Assembly (NCBI GenBank): GCA_043745485.1
Contig: JAYTSU010000021.1
Location: forward strand, 1 to 64,000
Direction of reading: 5' to 3'
DNA from: RYN-417 sp043745485
Lineage (GTDB): Bacteria > Patescibacteriota > Saccharimonadia > Saccharimonadales > JACDBH01
DNA: 64,000 nucleotides
The notes under the pieces were generated by a model. The model ran no database searches. It was not told where the DNA came from and was given only the letters and a program-made list of their open reading frames with translations. The translations under genes and the position numbers were made by a program. Numbering within the stretch: position 1 is the first letter of the stretch; each line of letters begins with the position of its first letter. Shown one piece after another: positions 16,621-24,917 of this stretch.

Positions 16621-17493
16621 TCATTTCATTGCCTCCGCACCGCCAGTTACTTCAGCAATTTCCTGGGTAATGTTCGACTGGCGTGCACTATTAAAAGCCA
16701 GCGTAAGGTCTCCGATAATGTCATTAGCATTGTCAGTTGCGTTTTTCATACTCAACATACGCATTGAGTGTTCAGAGGCAATACTCTCAAGCATTGCTTG
16801 CCAAATTTGGACTTCTAGCAGGCGCTCAGTCACATTGTCGAGCACATCAGTTATAGTTGGCTCAAACGTGACACTGCTGAGTGATTCGGTTGCACCAGGG
16901 TCAGATTCATCCAAACGCGCGGGCAACAGCGACATGGCATTTGCGACTTGCAGAATGTTGGACTGGTGCACGGTATAAAGTAGCTGGACGTCATCAACAG
17001 CAGAAGTCGCATATTGATCTATAATACTTGTCAAAATTGGGCGTAGGTCATTGGCACTTGGATGGTCGCCGAAGCCTGGAAAGGCGGCAAGCAGTTCAAT
17101 TCCTTCCAGGCGGCGGATAAACTGGACGCCGCGTTTACCAATAACAATGGCTTGGGATTTTACACCATGTTTCTTATCTTCGATTGCTGCTTTAGTTAAA
17201 AGCTTTATGATATTCGAATTGTAGGCACCGGCAAGTCCACCGTCGCTAGTAATTGCCACATAAAGCCGGGTTTTAACTTCGCGTTGCACGAAGAGTGGAT
17301 GTTCATTAACATCTGTAACAGTTGTTAAACGGCTAAGAAGCTCGTGAGCCGCAACTCGGTAGCTTCGGCCACGCTCCGCAACTTCTGTGGCGCGGCGCAT
17401 TTTTGAGGCAGAAACCAACTCCATCGCCTTAGTGATCTGGCGAGTACTTTTGACGCTCTTTATACGTCGTTGAAGTAGTTGGGTACTAGCCAT
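16621..17493 (-). CDS. atpG: ATP synthase F1 gamma subunit
   Basis: A 290-aa rotor shaft. The N-terminal helix RRIKSVKSTRQITKAMELVSASKMRRA and the C-terminal helix SEHSMRMLSMKNATDNANDI, ending in LAFNSARQSNITQEIAEVTGGAEA, are both typical. The central Rossmann-like part includes ITSDGGLAGAYNSNI. It lies between atpA and atpD as usual. Normal length. Confidence 0.96.
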   Translation of the reverse strand: MASTQLLQRRIKSVKSTRQITKAMELVSASKMRRATEVAERGRSYRVAAHELLSRLTTVTDVNEHPLFVQREVKTRLYVAITSDGGLAGAYNSNIIKLLTKAAIEDKKHGVKSQAIVIGKRGVQFIRRLEGIELLAAFPGFGDHPSANDLRPILTSIIDQYATSAVDDVQLLYTVHQSNILQVANAMSLLPARLDESDPGATESLSSVTFEPTITDVLDNVTERLLEVQIWQAMLESIASEHSMRMLSMKNATDNANDIIGDLTLAFNSARQSNITQEIAEVTGGAEAMK

Positions 17494-17497
17494 TTAG

Positions 17498-19060
17498 CTA
17501 CTTATTGTCCTTCACTTCAGCTACATGCTCATAAGCCTTTGCCACACTTTTCGCAAGTGTTAGTATCTTCGCTTTGTCTGCGTCAGCCGGCTCTGCACCA
17601 GTGTTGAGGCCTTCGACAATTGTTGGATGGTCATGTTTTAAATCACGAAGTAAGGCCGACTCAGCGGTCTTGATTTTGTCCAGTGGAACCTTATCAAAAA
17701 TACCTTCAGTAGCGGCCAATAGCATAGTAAACATTTGCCACACACCGTAAGGAGTATACTGTGGCTGCTTCAAAAGTTCGGTCAAACGCTGACCGCGCTC
17801 GATACGCTGCTTGGTGTCGGCATCGAGGTCGGTCGAGAACTGTGAAAATGCAGCAAGTTCACGGAACTGTGCCAGGTCAACACGGAGTGACTTGGCAACA
17901 CTTTTAACGGCTTTTGTCTGAGCAGAGCCACCAACACGCGAAACCGAAAGACCAACGGATACAGCCGGACGAATACCCTGGTAGGACAAGTTGGTTTCCA
18001 TGAAAATTTGACCGTCGGTAATAGAGATGACATTAGTTGGGATGTAGGCAGAAATATCACCCGCCTGCGTTTCGATAATAGGCAGGGCAGTTAACGAGCC
18101 TGAGCCAAGTTCGTCGTTTAGCTTCGCAGAACGCTCGAGCAAGCGACTATGAAGGTAAAAAACATCACCTGGATACGCCTCGCGGCCCGGTGGACGGCGA
18201 AGCAAGAGTGACATCTGGCGGTAGGCTGCCGCGTGCTTCGAAAGATCATCATAAATAATCAATGCGTGCTGTTTGTTGTCGCGGAAATATTCGCCCATGG
18301 CTGTTGCTGCGTACGGAGCCAAGTACTGTAGCGATGCAGGGTCGGCAGCCGAAGTAGCCACCACAATCGTCTGGTCCATAACACCTTCACGCTTGAGGCG
18401 CTCCACCAGGCGGGCAACTTTACTCATCTTTTGACCGATAGCGACGTAGATGTTAATAACGCCTGTTTTCTGTTGGTGTTGGTTAATCATCGTGTCGATA
18501 GCAACAGCGGTCTTGCCAGTTTGACGGTCGCCAATAATAAGCTCACGCTGGCCACGGCCAATTGGCACCATGGCATCGATGGCGATAATGCCAGTCATCA
18601 GCGGTTCATGCACGCTTTTACGAGTCAAAACACCTGGCGCGACTTTCTCTACCGCACTTGTGAGCGTCGTTTTGATTGCGCCTTTGCCGTCAATTGGGTT
18701 ACCCATTGGGTCAACCACACGACCAACCAGCTCTGGTCCAACAGGGACTTCCAAAATTTTGCCCGTTAGTTTAGCTTTAGCGCCGGCTTTGATAAGCGTA
18801 TCTTCACCCAAAAGCACGCCACCAATTTCGTCCTCAGATAGGTTGAAGGCAAAAGCCGTCACTGCGCTGCCGTCAATAGCATCAATTTCGATCATTTCGT
18901 TATAACCACAGGTTGTTAGCCCATAAATCCACACCACACCGTCACCAACACGGGTTACAATGCCTGTTTGTTCAATTTCAGGGCGCTTTTTAAGCTCGGC
19001 TATTGCAGAACGAATATCTGCCGATAGGTCTGTGATTGATATATCTTTCATGGTACTCAT
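17498..19060 (-). CDS. atpA: ATP synthase F1 alpha subunit
   Basis: A 520-aa non-catalytic nucleotide-binding subunit with Walker A IIGDRQTGKTAVAID, the ALIIYDDLSKHAAAYRQMS segment, and LRRPPGREAYPGDVFYLHSR, which contains the conserved region near the catalytic interface. It also has SITDGQIFMETNL and the arginine-finger segment VSVGLSVSRVGGSAQ. It starts 6 nt after the atpH stop. Slightly long at both ends, otherwise standard. Confidence 0.97.
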   Translation of the reverse strand: MSTMKDISITDLSADIRSAIAELKKRPEIEQTGIVTRVGDGVVWIYGLTTCGYNEMIEIDAIDGSAVTAFAFNLSEDEIGGVLLGEDTLIKAGAKAKLTGKILEVPVGPELVGRVVDPMGNPIDGKGAIKTTLTSAVEKVAPGVLTRKSVHEPLMTGIIAIDAMVPIGRGQRELIIGDRQTGKTAVAIDTMINQHQQKTGVINIYVAIGQKMSKVARLVERLKREGVMDQTIVVATSAADPASLQYLAPYAATAMGEYFRDNKQHALIIYDDLSKHAAAYRQMSLLLRRPPGREAYPGDVFYLHSRLLERSAKLNDELGSGSLTALPIIETQAGDISAYIPTNVISITDGQIFMETNLSYQGIRPAVSVGLSVSRVGGSAQTKAVKSVAKSLRVDLAQFRELAAFSQFSTDLDADTKQRIERGQRLTELLKQPQYTPYGVWQMFTMLLAATEGIFDKVPLDKIKTAESALLRDLKHDHPTIVEGLNTGAEPADADKAKILTLAKSVAKAYEHVAEVKDNK

Positions 19061-19066
19061 AGGGGA

Positions 19067-19468
19067 TTATTTATTCCTCGCGGCAGTTAATCGTTTTAGT
19101 TTATTAAGTTTAGCGCGAACTGTCAGGTCTAGCTCTTCGCCGGCCATCTCTAAACGCACACCACCTACTAAAGTCTCGTCAATCTGCTCATTTAAAGCAA
19201 TATTTTGAGCTTTTGGATAGTCGTTTTTTAATTCATGCATGATGGCAGCGCGCTCAGATACTCCTAAGGCATAAGCGCTCACTACAGTGGCCTCAACATG
19301 CCCATGATTGGCACGATACTTTAGAACGTCACGCATTAATGATTCGATATCATCCGTGCGACTTTGCTCCAATAAGTATCCAGCTATAGATTTGGCAAGG
19401 GCGGCACTATCAGATATATGCATAGTACGCTCACCAATTACTTCAGCTAGTTCGAGGCGGCTAATCAT
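19067..19468 (-). CDS. atpH: ATP synthase F1 delta subunit, short form
   Basis: A 133-aa protein in the atpH position. The C-terminal part is recognisable (EQIDETLVGGVRLEMAGEELDLTVRAKLNKLKRL), the part of the OSCP/delta family that binds the b stalk. Usual bacterial delta is about 175-180 aa, so most of the N-terminal six-helix domain that caps F1 is reduced or very different. Identity relies on the C-terminal motif and operon order. Confidence 0.85.
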   Translation of the reverse strand: MISRLELAEVIGERTMHISDSAALAKSIAGYLLEQSRTDDIESLMRDVLKYRANHGHVEATVVSAYALGVSERAAIMHELKNDYPKAQNIALNEQIDETLVGGVRLEMAGEELDLTVRAKLNKLKRLTAARNK

Positions 19469-19471
19469 GTT

Positions 19472-20005
19472 TTACTTACGTCCCTTCAGAGCACGCTCAA
19501 CAATTTCAGCATCCTTTTTGGAATCTACTTTTTCGTGGACTACCGCCTCGGTAGCTTCGGATACCAGTCCCACGAGCTCTTTTTCAACAGCACGGCGCGC
19601 GCGGTCGGCATCTTCACCAATCCGTTCGTCGGCGTCTTTCATGATGGCTTCAACTTTTACTTTGGCGTCTTTTTCGGCGGCCTGGATAAGTTCTCGCGAC
19701 TCTTTGTGTGCGATAGCTATAATTTTGTCAGCGTCATGACGAGCGTCACGGATAACGGTGGCGGCCTTGGCGTCTAAGTTAGCTTTTTCTTTTTCCATTT
19801 GCTCACCAAGCAAAATACCATCAGCAATTACCTGACGGCGTTCAGCAAGCATCTTAGTTATAGGCTTGAAGGCAAACTTTTTAAGAATCAAAAAAACCAG
19901 TCCAAAAGTAATAAGCTGGAAAACCAGACTCTTGCCATCAACCCCTAGAGCCGCGAGCGGGGAACCAGAATCGGCAGCTTCAGCGGCAAAAAACGTGTAT
20001 ATCAT
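19472..20005 (-). CDS. atpF: ATP synthase Fo b subunit
   Basis: A 177-aa protein with one membrane helix near the N-terminus (LVFQLITFGLVFLILKKFAF, about 28-47) and a long charged coiled coil rich in Ala, Lys and Glu, the peripheral stalk. A single b gene is present, so the stalk should be a homodimer. It follows atpE and precedes atpH by 3 nt. Confidence 0.93.
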   Translation of the reverse strand: MIYTFFAAEAADSGSPLAALGVDGKSLVFQLITFGLVFLILKKFAFKPITKMLAERRQVIADGILLGEQMEKEKANLDAKAATVIRDARHDADKIIAIAHKESRELIQAAEKDAKVKVEAIMKDADERIGEDADRARRAVEKELVGLVSEATEAVVHEKVDSKKDAEIVERALKGRK

Positions 20006-20030
20006 GCGCTTTTCCTTTCTTTTTTAGGGG

Positions 20031-20261
20031 TTATTTGATGATGAATACTGACGCAAATACCAGAAGCGCCATAAGCTCGATGATGGCAATAATAACAAGA
20101 ACTTGTCCGAGGTACTTACTTGCTTCTGGGTTACGACCAACGGCGGTCATAAAAGCGTTACCGATAAGACCAATACCAATAGCGGGTCCAATCATACCAA
20201 AGCCCATCATGATACCCTTGGCAAGTACGGCAGTGTTGACTGCTTCTGCGAAATTAAACAT
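20031..20261 (-). CDS. atpE: ATP synthase Fo c subunit
   Basis: A 76-aa hairpin of two membrane helices with the glycine-rich first helix (GFGMIGPAIGIGLIG) and the polar loop GRNPEA. The ion-binding carboxylate is the Glu in IAIIELMALLVF. The Gln in helix 1 and the Ser/Thr after Glu that mark sodium-binding c rings are missing, so proton coupling is more likely. Confidence 0.95.
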   Translation of the reverse strand: MFNFAEAVNTAVLAKGIMMGFGMIGPAIGIGLIGNAFMTAVGRNPEASKYLGQVLVIIAIIELMALLVFASVFIIK

Positions 20262-20291
20262 TAATTTACTCCTTCTTTTATAAAACTTAAA

Positions 20292-21128
20292 TTAGTTTGC
20301 GGCTTTACCAACCTCAGCATTGACTACTTCATCAACGGTCAGATGGTCCTGCGCACTTTCATGGCCACCATGATTGACGGCAACCGCCAAGTACATAATG
20401 GACAACATGACAAAAATATAGGCCTGTAAGGCACCCACCAACAACTCTAGTATGGTAAACGGCAGTGCAGTGATGGAGCCAGCGATGCCTCCAAGGGCCG
20501 AAAAGACCGCGATGATAATTTCGCCGATAGCAACGTTTAGAAACAACCGTAGTGCCAGACTAGCAATACGCGTGACGTCACTAAACATTTCAAAAATTCC
20601 TAGCAGCAGTGTTATAGGGTTTTTTAAACTGCCGTTAAAATAATGCCGTAAATGACTGATTGGTCCGGATTCCTTGATAGCAAAATACTGTACGAGTAGC
20701 CAGGTAATTATTGCCGCCGCTAACGTACCATTCAAATCGGCTGTAAAAGGCCGAGTCAACGGTTCGCCGTGTGACTGAAATGCTTCACCAACAAACGGTA
20801 ATAAACCTAGCCAGTTGCTGAAAAGAATGAAGAAGAAAATAGCCACGAAATACGGAGCATATTTAACAGCTTTTTCTTCGCTACCGAGGGCGCTCTTGAG
20901 CGTATCAGTAATAAAATCTGTGCCGACTTCAACTACCTGGGTCAGGCCACCTTTAGGTTTAAGCGTCATACGTCGAGCCACCGTAATCAAGACGACCATG
21001 ATTAATATAGCGCATATTACGCCGTAAAACATCGAATTCGTGATGGCAATACCGCGTATCGTAAACACAGTTAAGGGGGTAATGTGGATTACAGGATCTA
21101 TAGCGAAATTGGTGAGGATATTAGTCAT
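20292..21128 (-). CDS. atpB: ATP synthase Fo a subunit
   Basis: A 278-aa membrane protein that forms the proton half-channels next to the c ring. The essential Arg is seen in ASLALRLFLNVAIGEI, and the partner region near the C-terminus reads LQAYIFVMLSIMYLAVAV. The ATG overlaps the stop of the upstream atpI-like gene (ATGA), suggesting translational coupling. Confidence 0.95.
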   Translation of the reverse strand: MTNILTNFAIDPVIHITPLTVFTIRGIAITNSMFYGVICAILIMVVLITVARRMTLKPKGGLTQVVEVGTDFITDTLKSALGSEEKAVKYAPYFVAIFFFILFSNWLGLLPFVGEAFQSHGEPLTRPFTADLNGTLAAAIITWLLVQYFAIKESGPISHLRHYFNGSLKNPITLLLGIFEMFSDVTRIASLALRLFLNVAIGEIIIAVFSALGGIAGSITALPFTILELLVGALQAYIFVMLSIMYLAVAVNHGGHESAQDHLTVDEVVNAEVGKAAN

Positions 21129-21469
21129 ATTATCTTTGCCTTTCTCTTGGTTTTAATAGTGGCTTCCGCGGCATCTGAAGCCTGCTGTTGATTTACTTGT
21201 TTGATAGTTGTCCAAACGGCAGCGCTTCCGGCAACAACAGCTAACATTAGCCCAACTAATGTGAATGAAGGAGACGAGCGAAAATGTTCATCGATTTTAA
21301 CTCCAGCTACTATAGGCACTACTACAGTGATTGCCAAGCGCCAGCCCATATTGAACGTCGAACTTATAAATTGTTGCTTGGCGCCAAATGCCGCAGCTGC
21401 CTGTTCAACTTTTGCGTTGACAGGGTCTATCTGAGTCGTCGTTATAACTTTGGCGGCGGCTTTTCCCAT
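21125..21469 (-). CDS. AtpI-like small membrane protein, first gene of the atp operon
   Basis: A 114-aa protein with two hydrophobic segments in the C-terminal half (MGWRLAITVVVPIVAGVKID and FTLVGLMLAVVAGSAAVW), like the F0F1-ATPase subunit AtpI/AtpZ that precedes atpB in many operons and is linked to Mg2+ supply or c-ring assembly. I chose the start at 21469 because the operon promoter (TATAGT, 21480-21485) lies just upstream; longer versions would run through it. An N-terminal soluble stretch of about 40 residues is present. Confidence 0.75.
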   Translation of the reverse strand: MGKAAAKVITTTQIDPVNAKVEQAAAAFGAKQQFISSTFNMGWRLAITVVVPIVAGVKIDEHFRSSPSFTLVGLMLAVVAGSAAVWTTIKQVNQQQASDAAEATIKTKRKAKII

Positions 21470-21479
21470 TAATGTTCTC

Positions 21480-21509
21480 ACTATAACAGAGATAGGCAGA
21501 GGCGTGCAA
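21480..21509 (-). promoter_or_regulatory. Promoter of the atp operon
   Basis: -35 TTGCAC (21504-21509), 18-nt spacer, -10 TATAGT (21480-21485). Predicted transcription starts a few bases before the ATG at 21469, so the leader is nearly absent. The promoter lies inside the 3' end of the neighbouring His-rich membrane protein gene, which is on the same strand. Confidence 0.7.
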
Positions 21510-21524
21510 GTGTAAATAGAATCT

Positions 21525-22205
21525 TTACTGATCAATGCCAATGGCACGCTTTAAACGTATAGATGGGCTTTCACTGGCGGGTCCATTGAGACCACCGCAT
21601 GTGGCAGGATCTTGTTTGGCATCAACTTGTGCTGCAGAGGTTGCGACCGTTTTATACTGAAGAGACGCGTCTTCGCTGAATGGGCCATAGGAAATGAGTA
21701 AACGATCTTTGTCGCCGATAATTTTATTATCAATGCGTTCAATCTGCTCTCCATTCAAAACATATTTAACGGAAAGGGACTCAGTATTGCTAAGCAACGC
21801 TGAATCCGTATGAATATAATCTTGCCCAATACTCCATCCAATGTTTTCAAAGAAGTCTTGATAAGTTACCCGCTTGTCATGCACATGGATTACATCGTTA
21901 ATGTTTTCATGCAAATGGGTGCGACCTTTAACATTGTTGGCATAGTCCGATGTGCAAGCAGCAATCTCTTCGTAATAGCCAAAGCCTTTATATTCTTCAC
22001 GGCTACCGTTGATATAAACAGCAAAATTAGCATGATAATGTGTCTCGCTTGGGTGTACAATCAAAAATCGCAGTGCACCAAACCATAAAATTCCACTCAC
22101 AAAACCAATAAAGAGCAACGACAAACCAGGAGTATTTTTTACAAATTTCCTAGACATATGGTTAATAAAATTCTCTGAAGGGTACGATACAGATTTTTTT
22201 GACAT
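21525..22205 (-). CDS. Membrane-anchored protein with three His-x-His pairs
   Basis: A 226-aa protein with one N-terminal membrane helix (about 28-50) and an external domain. Three His pairs are visible: HYH (56-58), HLH (97-99) and HVHD (107-110). There are also two Cys, at 84 and near the C-terminus (DPATCGG). This arrangement suggests metal binding, but I do not recognise the family. It lies directly upstream of the ATP synthase operon on the same strand and is divergent from a small membrane protein and glutaredoxin gene, so a link to metal delivery for respiration is conceivable but is only inference. Confidence 0.7.
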   Translation of the reverse strand: MSKKSVSYPSENFINHMSRKFVKNTPGLSLLFIGFVSGILWFGALRFLIVHPSETHYHANFAVYINGSREEYKGFGYYEEIAACTSDYANNVKGRTHLHENINDVIHVHDKRVTYQDFFENIGWSIGQDYIHTDSALLSNTESLSVKYVLNGEQIERIDNKIIGDKDRLLISYGPFSEDASLQYKTVATSAAQVDAKQDPATCGGLNGPASESPSIRLKRAIGIDQ

Positions 22206-22249
22206 AGTTTTAGTGTATCAAATCATACATGGCATTCGTATGAGTTTGG

Positions 22250-22255
22250 TATAAT
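22250..22255 (+). promoter_or_regulatory. TATAAT -10 box, leaderless start
   Basis: GGTATAATAG lies 7 nt before the ATG at 22263. This is the clearest example of a pattern seen at many genes in the window, with the start codon essentially at the predicted transcription start. Confidence 0.7.
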
Positions 22256-22262
22256 AGTTTTT

Positions 22263-22493
22263 ATGTATCTCGCAAAAAATTTGATGCAAGGAATGGAAAT
22301 GAGTATGGGATTACATACATCTTCCACTCCAATCGCAAAAGAAACTTTGGGCACCAGATTTAGTAATAATATGCAACATCCTGGTCTAGCCATCCCAATT
22401 GTCACTGTAGTAATTATTGCGGTGATGCTTGGAGTTTTCTGGCTGCTCAAGCGTTTTACCTCATGGCAATTTCCAATAAATAAGAAAGGATAA
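22263..22493 (+). CDS. Small single-helix membrane protein
   Basis: A 76-aa protein with a polar Met-rich N-terminus (MYLAKNLMQGMEMSMG), one strong membrane helix (AIPIVTVVIIAVMLGVFWLL, about 43-62) and a short basic end. No family was recognised. A TATAAT box supports expression, and the glutaredoxin-like gene starts 4 nt after its stop, so the two are probably co-transcribed and may work together. Confidence 0.7.
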   Translation: MYLAKNLMQGMEMSMGLHTSSTPIAKETLGTRFSNNMQHPGLAIPIVTVVIIAVMLGVFWLLKRFTSWQFPINKKG

Positions 22494-22497
22494 ACAT

Positions 22498-22737
22498 ATG
22501 GTTACGGTATATAGCGCAACATGGTGTGCATTTTGTCACGCTGCGAAGGGGTATTTTGATAAACTCGGCATCAAATACGATGACAAAGACATTGAAAAAG
22601 ATCCAAAGAACGCCGATGAGTCGATAGCAAAGTCAAATCAAATGGGTATCCCGGTAATCGACATTGATGGGACTATCATTGTTGGCTTCGATAAGCCGGC
22701 AATTGATGCAGCCTTACTGGCCCACGCTCAAAAGTAA
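22498..22737 (+). CDS. Glutaredoxin-like protein
   Basis: A 79-aa protein with thioredoxin fold. The active site CAFC lies in YSATWCAFCHAAKGYFDKLG (Cys 11 and 14), the cis-Pro segment is MGIPVIDIDG, and GFDKPAID follows at the end. It is close to NrdH/YruB-type glutaredoxins that reduce disulfides in the cytoplasm. The length is complete. It is preceded by a small membrane protein in the same operon. Confidence 0.9.
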   Translation: MVTVYSATWCAFCHAAKGYFDKLGIKYDDKDIEKDPKNADESIAKSNQMGIPVIDIDGTIIVGFDKPAIDAALLAHAQK

Positions 22738-22809
22738 TCACTTCCCTAAACTCTACATCTAGTGATAATTATCACAGTCACAACACTACATGTGGTGTAT
22801 TTTTAAAGT

Positions 22810-23301
22810 ATGAGCGAAGTTATAACGGGAAAATTCGAAAAACAACCAAAACGAACTCTGAGAGTACCCTTAAGTATCATTAGCGGTGAGTTAACAGCCG
22901 AGCGCTTCACACGATGTGATAGTTTCTTAACGAACGAAGGAGCTCATCAGTTTTATAAGTCTGGAAGACTATCGCCAGATGGTGGAATGCAAGTAGGTGT
23001 TTTTAGACGAGCACTCCAACACATAAGAATGACACCATCTGAAAGAACATTTTACGAAGGTTGGCGAGACCAAGGCCGCGAGCAAATATTAAACCTGGCT
23101 TTACAAAACCAGCCCGTAAGCGCAGAACGAATCGAAGAATTACGCGTACATGGCGATATTGCCATACATATTATGGATACACTAAAGTCACTACAAACTA
23201 CGCTTTACCCAGAGATTGTTAAAGATATCAACTTGAGAGATATTTCCGAGCGCTCTATGGAGGCTGTCATCAGAAGTATCCATGGCAGCCAAATAAAATA
23301 A
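22810..23301 (+). CDS. Hypothetical protein
   Basis: A 163-aa soluble, charged protein without membrane helix or a motif I recognise. The N-terminus is basic (KFEKQPKRTLRVPLS) and the rest predominantly helical. Segments such as MTPSERTFYEGWRDQGREQI and RDISERSMEAVIRSIHG show normal coding composition. It is flanked by the glutaredoxin gene and the CobO-like gene, but with 70- and 40-nt gaps, so it is probably its own transcript. Confidence 0.6.
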   Translation: MSEVITGKFEKQPKRTLRVPLSIISGELTAERFTRCDSFLTNEGAHQFYKSGRLSPDGGMQVGVFRRALQHIRMTPSERTFYEGWRDQGREQILNLALQNQPVSAERIEELRVHGDIAIHIMDTLKSLQTTLYPEIVKDINLRDISERSMEAVIRSIHGSQIK

Positions 23302-23342
23302 TACTGTTATAAGACCAACGAGCACGATATACTATTGCTACT

Positions 23343-23918
23343 ATGGCTTTTGAGGATTTTAAAACAAAAGAATCGGTCGTGCTTGTCTATACAGGCGATG
23401 GCAAAGGCAAGACATCTGCCAGTGTAGGGCTTATGGCACGCGCCCTTGGCCGCGGCTGGAAAGTAGCTTACGTACAGTTCGTTAAAACGTGGGAAACAGG
23501 GGAGTCACTGTTTATTACAAAGCTACTAGAATCGAAGGTATTTGAAAATAAACTTGTGTATTTTAGAGGTGGCAAGGGCTTTTATAATGCTGGTGATATC
23601 AGTGCCAAAGACGTAAGTGAACAAGAACATAAAGAGGCTGCACGTAAAACCTACGATTTTGCGCTTTCGTGCATTACCGACAATTCGTTTGACCTAGTAA
23701 TCTGCGATGAAATTAATAACTCAGTTCATGATGGTCTGCTACCTATTCAAGACCTCAAGAAACTCATTCAATCCCGAGGCCCAAAAACAAGCCTATGCGT
23801 CACGGGCCGTAATTTTCCTAAAAGTTTACTGCCCTTAACGGACATCGCAACCGACATGACCAAAATTAAACATCACTTTGATGAAAAGTTTTTGGCTAAT
23901 AAGGGGATAGACTATTAA
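23343..23918 (+). CDS. CobO/BtuR-family ATPase (corrinoid adenosyltransferase-like)
   Basis: A 191-aa protein with the P-loop YTGDGKGKTSASVGLMARAL (about 16-35), RGWKVAYVQFVK and the acidic LVICDEINN motif, matching cob(I)alamin adenosyltransferase of the CobO type at normal length. The family transfers adenosyl from ATP to reduced corrinoids. No B12-related gene is visible nearby, so the substrate is uncertain. Its stop region overlaps the likely start of the terC-like gene (TATTAA), suggesting translational coupling. Confidence 0.85.
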   Translation: MAFEDFKTKESVVLVYTGDGKGKTSASVGLMARALGRGWKVAYVQFVKTWETGESLFITKLLESKVFENKLVYFRGGKGFYNAGDISAKDVSEQEHKEAARKTYDFALSCITDNSFDLVICDEINNSVHDGLLPIQDLKKLIQSRGPKTSLCVTGRNFPKSLLPLTDIATDMTKIKHHFDEKFLANKGIDY

Positions 23919-24915
23919 TATCATAGCCTCAGCCGGGATACAGGATGTTGCGCTCAATATCCATGCTGCCTGGTGGCACTGGACACTACTTGGAGGTTGG
24001 TTCTTATTCTTAATCCTCTTCGACATTTTAGTTATCCACCGCAAAGACCACATACCAACGCTTAAAAGCTCAGTAAAGCAGAGTTTAGTTTGGATTGGGC
24101 TAGGGATTGGATTAGGGCTGGTTATTTTTTCTGCGTATGGCAGTGAAGCCGGCAGCCAATACTTTAGCGGTTATCTCATCGAAAAATCACTATCCATCGA
24201 TAACGTATTTGCCTGGTCTGTCATTCTCGCTACTTTCAAGGTCCCGAAGTCATACCAACACAGAGTCCTCTTTTGGGGTATTTTTGGAGCATTAGTAATG
24301 CGCACTATTTTTGTATTTGCGGGCATATCACTCATTAATCACTTTGAGCCAATTTTGCTTGTATTTGGCTTGCTACTCGGATACAGCGGCTACAAACTGT
24401 TAAGAACACGTGAAGAAGATGAGTTTGACCCGAGTAAAAGTAAGTTGTTTACATATGTTAAAAAAATTATCCCCATTAGTCACAATCTCGATGGCCACAA
24501 ACTCTTTACTATTGAAAACGGCAAACGAGTTGCCACGATGCTGTTTATAGCGCTTCTGGTGATTGAAGTTACTGATGTCATCTTTGCTGTCGATAGTGTC
24601 CCGGCCATCTTAGCTATTTCACGCGACCCATTCATAGTACTTGCTAGTAATGCAGCGGCCATTTTAGGTCTACGAGCACTGTATTTTGTATTTGAATTTA
24701 TTAAAGATAAGTTCTGGCTTCTTAACAAAGCTTTAGGGATATTGCTGGTGTTTATCGGCTTTAAAATGTTTATAACACCAGAAAGAATTCACGGGCTTAA
24801 TTGGTTAAATATTCACATAAGTACGAGTATAAGCTTAGCGATTATTGGCATTATTCTGACGAGTGGCATTGTAGGATCTTTAGCTTATCCTCAAAAAACC
24901 ACAGAAGCTGAGTAG
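23914..24915 (+). CDS. TerC-family integral membrane protein, probable non-AUG start
   Basis: The conserved TerC reading frame extends well upstream of the first ATG (24298). In-frame, uninterrupted codons encode WTLLGGWFLFLILFDILVIH, then SIDNVFAWSVILATF with the family Asp-Asn, back to the stop at 23908-23910. No ATG, GTG or TTG lies between. ATT at 23914, preceded by AAGGGGAT 8-nt upstream and overlapping the cobO-like stop, is the best candidate; ATC or ATA codons just after are alternatives. The second conserved motif, EVTDVIFAVDSVPAI, is present. The full protein is about 333 aa with around nine membrane helices, as expected for TerC/Alx. Members are linked to Mn2+ or other metal export. 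Confidence 0.85.
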   Translation: MNIIASAGIQDVALNIHAAWWHWTLLGGWFLFLILFDILVIHRKDHIPTLKSSVKQSLVWIGLGIGLGLVIFSAYGSEAGSQYFSGYLIEKSLSIDNVFAWSVILATFKVPKSYQHRVLFWGIFGALVMRTIFVFAGISLINHFEPILLVFGLLLGYSGYKLLRTREEDEFDPSKSKLFTYVKKIIPISHNLDGHKLFTIENGKRVATMLFIALLVIEVTDVIFAVDSVPAILAISRDPFIVLASNAAAILGLRALYFVFEFIKDKFWLLNKALGILLVFIGFKMFITPERIHGLNWLNIHISTSISLAIIGIILTSGIVGSLAYPQKTTEAE

Positions 24916-24917
24916 CA

